From Rhodococcoides kyotonense (GTDB lineage: Bacteria; Actinomycetota; Actinomycetes; Mycobacteriales; Mycobacteriaceae), in contig NZ_FZOW01000002.1 in the NCBI RefSeq assembly GCF_900188125.1, positions 372,001 to 436,000 of the forward strand: a DNA stretch of 64,000 nt, given 5' to 3'. Positions 45,038 to 51,836 of this stretch are shown here, piece by piece. Every line of letters begins with the position of its first letter. The first letter of the stretch is position 1. The notes under the pieces were generated by a model. The model was not told the DNA's origin. It worked only from the letters and a program-made list of their open reading frames with translations, and searched no databases. The position numbers were made by a program, and so were the translations under genes.

Positions 45038-45849
45038 GCGCGCCCGCCGATCGGCTGCTGACCCGGTTGTCCCAGGAAACGAAGCTGTTGGTGGCATTCT
45101 CGGGAGGCGCGGACTCCGCGCTGCTCGCCATGGCAGCGCATCGTGCGCTCGGCTCCGGTGCGATCGCGGTGACTGCCGTCTCGGCCAGTTTGCCTGCGTC
45201 GGAACGCGCCTCGGCCCGCCGATTCGCACGTGAGCACGGCATCGCGCACGTCGAGGTCTGCACCGACGAACTGGACGACCCGGAGTACGTGGCCAACACC
45301 GGAAATCGGTGCTTCCACTGCAAGACTGCGCTGTTCGACGCGTTGACGCCGTTGGCGACGATGATGGGTGCGTCCATGGCGCTCGGAACCAACCTGGACG
45401 ATCTGGGTGACCACCGCCCCGGGCAGACTGCCGCGGCGCAGCGTGGTGCGATCGCCCCGATGGTCGACGCGCAACTGACCAAGGCCGACGTGCGTGCCAT
45501 CAGTGCATCGTGGGGTCTGGTGACCGCCGACAAGCCCGCGGCGGCGTGCCTGTCGTCGCGCATCGCCTACGGGGACCGGGTGACGGCCGAGGTGCTCGGG
45601 AAGATCGAGCAGGCCGAACAGGCGCTGCACGATCTGGGGTTTCGCGAGCTCCGCGTGCGTACCCATGCCGACGGCACCCTCGCCCGAGTGGAGGTCGCCG
45701 AGCGAGACATGGCTGCGGCCTTCGACTCTCGCGACGATATTCTCCGTATTCTGGATCGGGCCGGGTTCGTGTTCGGATCTCTGGACCTCCGAGGGCTTCG
45801 TAGTGGCAGCATGAACGCGCTGCTCAGTTTGACGCCGGTCGTTCGATGA
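45034..45849 (+). CDS. larE: LarE, sulfur-inserting enzyme of the nickel-pincer cofactor
   Basis: 271 residues. LarE is a PP-loop (SGGADS, 23-28) enzyme that AMPylates the cofactor precursor and inserts sulfur. Cys172 in KPAAACLSSRIAYG matches the sulfur-donating Cys176 of L. plantarum LarE. Cys93 and Cys96 (NRCFHCK) add two more conserved cysteines, the arrangement of LarE proteins that hold a [4Fe-4S] cluster and can act catalytically rather than sacrificing their own cysteine. The GTG start overlaps the larA stop by 4 bp (GTGA), so translation is coupled. Confidence 0.93.
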   Translation: MSAPADRLLTRLSQETKLLVAFSGGADSALLAMAAHRALGSGAIAVTAVSASLPASERASARRFAREHGIAHVEVCTDELDDPEYVANTGNRCFHCKTALFDALTPLATMMGASMALGTNLDDLGDHRPGQTAAAQRGAIAPMVDAQLTKADVRAISASWGLVTADKPAAACLSSRIAYGDRVTAEVLGKIEQAEQALHDLGFRELRVRTHADGTLARVEVAERDMAAAFDSRDDILRILDRAGFVFGSLDLRGLRSGSMNALLSLTPVVR

Positions 45850-46520
45850 CGCGCGAGGCCAACTACACGGTCGATCTGGATCGCGAACGCCGCCAAGGAC
45901 TTCCCGAGGTGGTGTACGGACCGGGTAAGACCGATGCCGAGATCGCGGCGATCGTGGAATCGTTGTTGGAGAACAACTCCGGGCCGGTCCTGGTGACTCG
46001 GGTATCCGCGGACACTGCTGCCGTCGTCGGCGATGCGGTGCCGGGTTCGGCGTACGACGCGCTCGGCCGCGTGCTGTTCTGGCGAAGTGCATCACCGGGC
46101 GCGTTCACGCTCGGCGTCGTCACTGCCGGCACTGCGGACGGCCCCGTGGCGGCGGAAGCCGCTGCTGTCGCATCTGCAATCGGCATGTCGGTCAAGGAAA
46201 TTCGCGACATCGGCGTAGCCGGTATCCACCGCGTGATGGCGCGTGTCGACGCGATTCGCAGTTTCGATGCCGTTGTCGTCGTCGCCGGCATGGAAGGTGC
46301 GCTGGCCAGCGTCGTCGGAGGCCTCGTTGCAGGGCCGGTGATCGCAGTACCGACATCCACCGGGTACGGCGCGGCACTCGACGGCGTCACCGCGCTGCTG
46401 GCCATGATGACATCGTGCGCAGCGGGCGTCACGGTCGTCAACATCGATTCGGGGTTCGGTGCCGCCATGGCTGCTTTCCGACTCTCCAAGTCCTTCACGA
46501 GAACCGGTTCGAACGAATGA
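45846..46520 (+). CDS. larB: LarB, carboxylase/hydrolase of the nickel-pincer cofactor pathway
   Basis: 224 residues. LarB carboxylates nicotinic acid adenine dinucleotide and hydrolyses its phosphoanhydride to begin cofactor synthesis. The PurE-like fold is seen in VVTAGTADGPVAAEAAAVAS, RDIGVAGIHRV, VVAGMEGALASVVGGLV, VIAVPTSTGYGA and GVTVVNIDSGFGAAMAAFR. The length fits the family. The start overlaps the larE stop (ATGA) and its stop overlaps the larC start (ATGA), giving a tightly coupled larA-E-B-C unit. Confidence 0.95.
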   Translation: MTREANYTVDLDRERRQGLPEVVYGPGKTDAEIAAIVESLLENNSGPVLVTRVSADTAAVVGDAVPGSAYDALGRVLFWRSASPGAFTLGVVTAGTADGPVAAEAAAVASAIGMSVKEIRDIGVAGIHRVMARVDAIRSFDAVVVVAGMEGALASVVGGLVAGPVIAVPTSTGYGAALDGVTALLAMMTSCAAGVTVVNIDSGFGAAMAAFRLSKSFTRTGSNE

Positions 46521-47674
46521 TTCTGTGGCTCAACCCGATCGCGGGTGTCTCCGGTGACATGATGCTCGGTGCGCTGCTCGATCTGGGTGCGCCGATCGAC
46601 AAGGTCAGGGCAGCGATCGAATCGACCGGTATCACGGGATGGAGTGTGACCACAGAGTCGGTCGAGAGGCAAGGTGTTCGCGCAACACACGCCGTCGTGA
46701 CTGTCGACGAGCACGTGCCCGCGCGGCACGCGTCGGAATTGCTCGAGATGGCGGCACGAGCTGTGCCCGAGGAGGTTTCGGACTTCGCTGTGCGCGCGAT
46801 CCGATCCTTGGCCGAGACCGAGGCGAAGATTCACGACTCCACGGTCGAAGAAGTGCACCTGCACGAGTTGGGTGGCGTCGACACGATCGTCGACACCGTC
46901 GGAGTGGCAGCAGCTTTGGAAGCTTTGGGCGTCACCGCCGTGTACTCGGGGCCAGTAGGGCTGGGGATCGGTCAGACGCACGCGGCGCACGGTCTGTTGC
47001 CGGTGCCCGCGCCCGCGACGCTCGGGTTGTTGCGTGGTGCACGGGTGGTCGGCGTCGACACCGATACCGAGACGGTGACCCCGACGGGCGCTGCATTGCT
47101 GGCGACGTCCGGGGCTCGGTACGACCCGGTGCCGGCGATGACGATGCACTCGGTGGGATACGGCGCAGGTGGTCGAGACACCCCGGGACGGCCCAATGAT
47201 CTGACGGCAGTGCTGGGAACCCCTGTGTCGCAAACGGATCCGGTCGAGGCGATGGTCGTGCTCGAGACCAACCTCGACGACGTCACCGGAGAGGTCCTGG
47301 GTGAACTGATCCCTAGGCTTCTCGAGGCAGGCGCTGCCGACGCGTGGATCTCGCCGGCGATCGGTAAGAAGGGTCGGCCGATGCATACGGTGTCCGCCCT
47401 GTGCGCCCGGCACGTAGCGGGCAGCGTCGAGGAGCGACTGGTGGCCGAGACCGGAACCCTCGGCGTCCGGCGCACCATCGTCGACCGCCGAACCCTGCCG
47501 CGCCGATGGACCGACGTGGAGATCGAGGGCATGACCGTCCGCGTCAAGATCGGTCCTCACCGGGCGAAGCCTGAGCACGACGATCTCCACCGGGTATCCG
47601 AGGCGACAGGAATCCCCGTCCGCGAACTGGCCGAGCGGGTGGCGGGGGTTGTTGCGTCCCGGCCGTCCGCTTGA
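46517..47674 (+). CDS. larC: LarC, nickel insertase of the nickel-pincer cofactor pathway
   Basis: 385 residues. LarC inserts Ni using CTP. The domains are uninterrupted here, whereas in L. plantarum the protein is split by a programmed frameshift. The N-terminal AGVSGDMMLGALLDLG, HLHELGGVDTIVDTVG and THAAHGLLPVPAPAT, and the C-terminal ETNLDDVTGEVLGEL and GKKGRPMHTVSALC, are family hallmarks. It completes the cofactor pathway after LarB and LarE. The last codon and the stop are supplied by the 55-bp repeat (47667-47721), and a diverged copy of its last ~20 codons lies at 50304-50369. Confidence 0.95.
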   Translation: MILWLNPIAGVSGDMMLGALLDLGAPIDKVRAAIESTGITGWSVTTESVERQGVRATHAVVTVDEHVPARHASELLEMAARAVPEEVSDFAVRAIRSLAETEAKIHDSTVEEVHLHELGGVDTIVDTVGVAAALEALGVTAVYSGPVGLGIGQTHAAHGLLPVPAPATLGLLRGARVVGVDTDTETVTPTGAALLATSGARYDPVPAMTMHSVGYGAGGRDTPGRPNDLTAVLGTPVSQTDPVEAMVVLETNLDDVTGEVLGELIPRLLEAGAADAWISPAIGKKGRPMHTVSALCARHVAGSVEERLVAETGTLGVRRTIVDRRTLPRRWTDVEIEGMTVRVKIGPHRAKPEHDDLHRVSEATGIPVRELAERVAGVVASRPSA

Positions 47675-47721
47675 ATGGACCCTGGTAGCTATCTGGTCGT
47701 ATGAATGTGACATTCAAGCGG
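47667..47721. repeat. 55-bp palindromic repeat, copy 2
   Basis: Same element as at 39523, with intact 11-bp inverted ends. The larC stop TGA lies at bases 6-8 of the element. It is in direct orientation with copy 3 at 50362; the two copies flank the exported trio. Confidence 0.92.
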
Positions 47722-47728
47722 TCGGAGG

Positions 47729-48553
47729 TCAGTAGACCGAGTGCGTCAGGGTCGCACGGTAGGTGTCGGCGATGACGTTGGTGGACGGAATGCCGATGGA
47801 CACCGTCGAGGTCCAGCTCGTGAGGCACAGCGCACCACCACTTTTCGCCAAGACTGGTGTGCTCGTCAACGCGACGCTGGCGGCAGGGGAGGTCCCGGCG
47901 ACACCGAGAGTGCAGACGGAACTCGGCGCGGAATAGGTCGCCGAGGTCGGTGTGATGACTCGTCCGGTCGTGTTGCCGCGGATGGCGGACAAGCTGACGT
48001 TCGACTTCCAGCCTCCTGTGCCTACGCCCAGGACGTTCATGCTCATCGTCCCGGTCCACGTCGTGCCGGGAGTGATCGTCGCCGGACCCGTCATCGCCGA
48101 TGGGACGACGATATCCAGCAGATCCGCTGCTGCCGCAACAGGAGCCGCGGCTCGAACTGCAGGCGTCGGACTTGGCACGGTCGGAACAGGGGTCGTCGGA
48201 GCCGGCAGTGTCGAAACTGGGACTGTCGGGACCTGAGAGGTCGTCGTGGCGGCGGGAACCGCTGTCGTCGGCACTGCGGTCGTCGGTGCTGCTGTGGTCG
48301 GCGGTGTTGTCGACGGTACGGCGGTTGTCGGCACCGCGGTCGTCGGAACTGCTGCTGTAGAGGGGCTTTCGGTGGCGACAGGCTCGCACGGTATCGGTGG
48401 GTCCGTCGTCTCGATGACGGGCGTCGGAACCGGTGTGGTCGTCGTGACCACGTCGACACAGCCCACTCCCGCCGCCGGCTGGGCGGCGGCGAGAGGGGAC
48501 AGTGCCGTGGTGAGCATGACCGTCAGGACCACGGCGGTGGCGAAAGACTTCAC
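47729..48553 (-). CDS. Exported Pro/Thr-rich protein with a WxL-like C-terminal domain
   Basis: 274 residues. A signal peptide (1-24, cut near AAA-QPAAG) is followed by a long Thr/Pro/Val linker (about 36-135) and a beta-rich domain (about 140-274). The domain has GGWKSNVS (Trp182) and ends YRATLTHSVY. Its last 28 residues align with those of the protein encoded at 49564 (shared WT-x2-V...P...A-x2-Y-x2-T-x-THSV). In Firmicute WxL proteins the corresponding end is a W-x-L repeat; here THSV stands in that place. Four cysteines may form two disulfides. The GTG start is 1 bp after the stop of the DUF916-like gene. Probably a cell-surface protein; function unknown. Confidence 0.7.
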   Translation of the reverse strand: MKSFATAVVLTVMLTTALSPLAAAQPAAGVGCVDVVTTTTPVPTPVIETTDPPIPCEPVATESPSTAAVPTTAVPTTAVPSTTPPTTAAPTTAVPTTAVPAATTTSQVPTVPVSTLPAPTTPVPTVPSPTPAVRAAAPVAAAADLLDIVVPSAMTGPATITPGTTWTGTMSMNVLGVGTGGWKSNVSLSAIRGNTTGRVITPTSATYSAPSSVCTLGVAGTSPAASVALTSTPVLAKSGGALCLTSWTSTVSIGIPSTNVIADTYRATLTHSVY

Positions 48554-48554
48554 G

Positions 48555-49556
48555 TCAGTTTGCCTTTCGTCGCCGAACTGCCAGCACAGCCCCGGCTACG
48601 AGTGCGACGACGACCACTGCAACCACGATCCACAGCCAGGACGGGATGCCGTCGGAGGAGGTCGCAGCGGCCGAACCTTGTTCGGGGAACGTCAGATCCA
48701 CGGTCGTCGACTTGTTCACCAGACCGCTGGCGACCGACACGGCCGCCTGCCACGGGCCCGCGGGTAGTGCCGAGTCCAGTGCGAAGGTGATCTCGCCCGA
48801 TTGCCCGGGAGCAATGGATCCGCCGGATCCTTGCGTGGGGGCCGTCGAGATTCCGCCAGGCCCATCGGACAGGGTGATCGTGCCGCTGGGGTCGAGCGCT
48901 CTACCGCCGGTATTCGAGATGGACGCAACGACGGTCGGTGCACCATCGGCGTTGCGTGCGGCAGTGACTCCGTCGATCTCTAGGTCGGCCGGGGGTCCGT
49001 TTCCCGGTCCGACCGACAGGTAGGTCCTGATCCCGACGCGGCTGACGTTCTGAATACCCGTGGCATTCGGCGCGCCTGCTGTTTGGGCCCACACGACGGC
49101 GTACTGCTCACCTTCCGGTGCGTCGGCGGGCACGGCGATCGTCACGACGGCCTCGGCGGCGGCATTCGGCGCGAGGCTGACGTCGGTCGGCTCCACTGTC
49201 ATCCAGGTGGTCAGTTCGTTGGCGGTGCGGTCCTCGGCCACTTCGAAGCCGTCACCCCCGTCGGCGATCGAGGCGGCAGCAGGGTACAGGGAGATCGCCT
49301 GCTCCTGATCGCTGCTGTTGCTGACCTCGATACGACGGGTGATCGTCGTTCCTGGTGGCAGGTTGTCGATGATGTACGCCAGTGCCCGTGGGTCGTCCTG
49401 CAGCGACACAGGAGCTTCCAGAAGCCGGATCCCGACGCTTCCGACGGGCACTGGGGCAGTTGGTTCTTGTGCGGCTGCCGGAGCCTGGCCGACGATCGCC
49501 GAAGCGAACGTCAGCAGAGCCAGGACTCCGGCCGCCAATCCCCGATCGAGTGACAT
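48555..49556 (-). CDS. DUF916-like (WxL-interacting-type) membrane-anchored surface protein
   Basis: 333 residues. A signal peptide (1-29) leads to an Ig-like DUF916-type domain (about 40-190: PPGTTITRRIEVSNSSDQEQ, LAPNAAAEAVVTIAVPADAP, EGEQYAVVWAQ), then a second beta domain (about 195-295), one transmembrane helix and a basic tail (about 304-333, ends RRRKAN). In Firmicutes, DUF916 proteins bind WxL proteins and peptidoglycan. Here a membrane helix replaces the cell-wall sorting signal. It lies between two WxL-like genes on the same strand, with gaps of 1 and 7 bp. The likely role is to hold the two exported partners at the surface (inference). Confidence 0.75.
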   Translation of the reverse strand: MSLDRGLAAGVLALLTFASAIVGQAPAAAQEPTAPVPVGSVGIRLLEAPVSLQDDPRALAYIIDNLPPGTTITRRIEVSNSSDQEQAISLYPAAASIADGGDGFEVAEDRTANELTTWMTVEPTDVSLAPNAAAEAVVTIAVPADAPEGEQYAVVWAQTAGAPNATGIQNVSRVGIRTYLSVGPGNGPPADLEIDGVTAARNADGAPTVVASISNTGGRALDPSGTITLSDGPGGISTAPTQGSGGSIAPGQSGEITFALDSALPAGPWQAAVSVASGLVNKSTTVDLTFPEQGSAAATSSDGIPSWLWIVVAVVVVALVAGAVLAVRRRKAN

Positions 49557-49563
49557 GTGCGGA

Positions 49564-50079
49564 TCAAGCCACCGAATGCGTGATGGTTCCGGTGTACACA
49601 CCTGCGACGACGTCGTTCGGAAGCGTGACGGTGACGTTGCCCGTCCAAGTTGCGGTGTTCGCGCCGACGACTGCGGTGGCGACCTGAACACTCTTGGTGG
49701 TGTCGAGCACGACCGGCAACAACGACGGCGTGACGATCGCGACGCCCGTGACTGCTGGGAGCGAACCTTGGTAGGTCACTGCGGTTGCCGGAATCGAGGC
49801 CGGATCGGGCGCGGGCTTGGTGAATGCCGTGCTGACAGCGGATGCCGTCCAGCCGTTGATTCCTCGGCGCTGGTCCGAGACGACGACGGGTGTGATGCCG
49901 CCTGTCGCCTGGTTCCCGGTCACGGTGAGGGTCTGGTTTGCGGGCGCGGTGATGTTGAGGGCGCCGCCGGCAACGGTGAAGGTCACGACAGTGTCGGCCG
50001 CGTTGGACACTGCCGGTGCAACGACTGCTGCAGCGAGTGCGCCGGCAACTGCGAATGTTGCGAGGAGGGATGTGCGCAT
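49564..50079 (-). CDS. Small exported WxL-like protein
   Basis: 171 residues. It has a signal peptide (1-28, SNAAD cleavage) followed by a beta-rich domain with NGWTASAVSTAF (Trp77) and the C-terminal end VYTGTITHSVA. The overall pattern 'Thr-rich strand, GW-x-(S/A)-x-V-S, final T-x-THSV' is that of WxL surface domains with the second W-x-L replaced. AAGGA lies 9 bp before the ATG. It is the first gene of the trio; the promoter must be in the 50080-50300 spacer. Similarity to the larger WxL-like protein suggests paralogues binding the same DUF916 partner. Confidence 0.72.
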   Translation of the reverse strand: MRTSLLATFAVAGALAAAVVAPAVSNAADTVVTFTVAGGALNITAPANQTLTVTGNQATGGITPVVVSDQRRGINGWTASAVSTAFTKPAPDPASIPATAVTYQGSLPAVTGVAIVTPSLLPVVLDTTKSVQVATAVVGANTATWTGNVTVTLPNDVVAGVYTGTITHSVA

Positions 50080-50303
50080 TGGACGTCCTTGGTGAAAGGC
50101 GGGAGACCCACCGGTATGTGGTTTGCGTCACTTAAATCGGCGCATGTTGTGCAACGTTACGGTGCAAAACGAAGTTTCTCGAGATAAGTCACAAAAATGG
50201 TTTGGAGCTCGAAAACACGCACGCGGTAGGTCTGCTGATGCCCGTATTCGCAGGTGAACGGTCTGTATTCGGCTCTTGTTCGTAGTCGACAACCCGGTGG
50301 GTG
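50080..50303. other. Promoter region of the exported trio; no gene seen
   Basis: The spacer upstream of the trio contains a small palindrome GTTGTGCAAC (near 50147) and an imperfect CRP-type half-match at 50116-50131. No coding frame was recognised. From 50304 onward it becomes the larC-tail remnant. Confidence 0.5.
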
Positions 50304-50369
50304 ACCGGAACACCCGTCCGCGACCTGGCCGAGCGGGTGGCGGCGTTGGTCGGCAACCCGGGCGCTTGA
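50304..50369 (+). pseudogene. Duplicated 3' end of larC
   Basis: Reading from 50304 gives TGTPVRDLAERVAALVGNPG, then Ala and stop, against TGIPVRELAERV plus 12 further residues at the real larC end. About 21 codons are kept, and the following 55-bp repeat is also kept. No start or upstream part of larC is present. It is a remnant, marking the right border of the DNA that holds the exported trio. Confidence 0.85.
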
Positions 50370-50416
50370 ATGGACCCGGGTAGCTATCTGACCGTATGAA
50401 TGTGACATTCAAGCGG
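50362..50416. repeat. 55-bp palindromic repeat, copy 3
   Basis: Same element as copies 1 and 2; the first base of the left inverted end is changed (GCGCTTGAATG). It follows the larC-tail remnant exactly as copy 2 follows the real larC. Confidence 0.92.
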
Positions 50417-50428
50417 TCGGGGAACCGT

Positions 50429-50455
50429 GGACCGTGAAGCCCAACTTCACGGTCC
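50429..50455. terminator. Terminator-like hairpin
   Basis: A perfect 10-bp stem GGACCGTGAA / TTCACGGTCC with a 7-base loop, without a T run, 74 bp before the next gene. It could originally have ended the lar transcript before the trio was inserted. Confidence 0.5.
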
Positions 50456-50528
50456 CTGAAGAATCGTCTCAAAATCACGCTGAACGCAACTGTGTTCATT
50501 ACTCCGCGTAACAGTTTCACTGGCTCGC

Positions 50529-51752
50529 ATGACAACAACCGAGAATCGAGCGTTGACCAAGGATTGGCCGGACACACCGACGTCCCCCGACGGCTGGATA
50601 TCGCGGGCGGGGGAGGTGGCGCAGCTGCTCGCGGTCGATGCCGTCGCTCGTGACAAGGGCGATGCCCCGCCGGTCGACGAGGTTCAGCTTCTGAAGGATT
50701 CGGGCCTCGTGACACTGTTGGGACCCGTCGAACACGGCGGTGGCGGACAGGACTGGCCGACGGCGTACCAGGTGATCCGCCGCGTCGCCGCTGCCGATGG
50801 GTCGATCGGCCAGCTGCTCGGCTACCACCTGCTGTGGTTCTGGGCTGCGCGTCTCGTCGGGACCCCCGAGCAGATCGAGGCCGTGGAAGCCGACGCCACG
50901 TCGAACAAGTGGTTCTTCGGCGGTGCGGTCAATCCGCGGGACAGTGACGTCGTCGTCACCGACGAGGGTGACACGATCGTCTTCGAGGGTGCCAAGACCT
51001 TCTCGACAGGCAGCCGGGTTTCCGACGTCACCGTGCTCGAAGGGGCACTGAGTGGGAGTGACGCGCACGTGTTCGCGATCGTCCCGTCGAACATCGAGGG
51101 CCTGACGTTCCACGACGACTGGGACAATATCGGCCAGCGTCGAACGGAAAGTGGCAGTGTCACGATCGACAAGGTTCGCGTCGACTGGTCGAGCGCAGCG
51201 GGCTTCGTGGACAAGCAGTTTCAGCCGCGGGTCTACAACACACTCAACGTGCCGACCATCCAATTGGTGTTCGTCAACTTCTACCTCGGTATCGCGAGGG
51301 GTGCGCTCGAAGAGGCCGCCGCGTACACCAAGGACAAGACGCGGGCATGGTTGCACAGCACTGTGGACAAGGCCGTCGACGAGCCGTACATCATCGACAT
51401 CTACGGTGACCTGACATCCAAGCTCTGGGCCGTCGAAGCGCTTGCGGACGCAGTTGCGTTGGAAGCGAACGAGATCCACGAGGACGCCTGGAATGTGACG
51501 CCGGAGCAGCGAGGTGACCACGAGGTCCGCGTCGCCGCTGTGAAGGCGCGTGCGTCGGAAGTGGCGCTCGAGATCACGTCGACGGTGTTCGAAGCTCTCG
51601 GGGCGCGGGCGACGGCGAGCAAGTTCGGCTTCGATCGCTTCTGGCGCAACGTTCGTACGCACACGTTGCACGATCCCGTCGCCTACAAGCGGCGCGAGGT
51701 GGGTCGCTGGGTCCTGACCGGCGAGTTGCCCGAGCCGACCTGGTATTCGTAA
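50529..51752 (+). CDS. Acyl-CoA-dehydrogenase-fold flavin monooxygenase (DszC/SfnC-like)
   Basis: 407 residues with the acyl-CoA dehydrogenase fold of the DszC/SfnC group, which uses reduced FMN to oxidise sulfur compounds. Segments are GPVEHGGGGQDWPTAYQVIRR, WFFGGAVNPRD, FEGAKTFSTGSRVSD, DDWDNIGQRRTESGSVTIDKV and the C-terminal FWRNVRTHTLHDPVAYKRREVG (typical of DszC-like enzymes). The start ATG has no Shine-Dalgarno. With sfnG next, it most likely takes part in use of dimethyl sulfide, sulfone or sulfonates as sulfur source. The flavin reductase partner is not in this window. Confidence 0.85.
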   Translation: MTTTENRALTKDWPDTPTSPDGWISRAGEVAQLLAVDAVARDKGDAPPVDEVQLLKDSGLVTLLGPVEHGGGGQDWPTAYQVIRRVAAADGSIGQLLGYHLLWFWAARLVGTPEQIEAVEADATSNKWFFGGAVNPRDSDVVVTDEGDTIVFEGAKTFSTGSRVSDVTVLEGALSGSDAHVFAIVPSNIEGLTFHDDWDNIGQRRTESGSVTIDKVRVDWSSAAGFVDKQFQPRVYNTLNVPTIQLVFVNFYLGIARGALEEAAAYTKDKTRAWLHSTVDKAVDEPYIIDIYGDLTSKLWAVEALADAVALEANEIHEDAWNVTPEQRGDHEVRVAAVKARASEVALEITSTVFEALGARATASKFGFDRFWRNVRTHTLHDPVAYKRREVGRWVLTGELPEPTWYS

Positions 51753-51763
51753 TTGCGCTGACG

Positions 51764-51813
51764 CACCCGTGCGTGCGTAGTTGGTGCCGGCACCAACTAT
51801 GCACGCACGGGTG
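51764..51813. repeat. 50-bp palindromic intergenic repeat, copy B
   Basis: Two 25-bp arms with a single mismatch, centred on GGTGCCGGCACC. The left arm starts CACCCGTGCGTGCGTAGTTG. It matches copy A at 14607-14656 in order and length. Here it sits between the DszC-like gene and sfnG. Confidence 0.92.
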
Positions 51814-51836
51814 GCGCAGCCACATCTAGGAGAGAC

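Noticed and set aside
50116-50131. CRP-type site before the exported trio
   Set aside because: Only eight of ten symmetric bases match.
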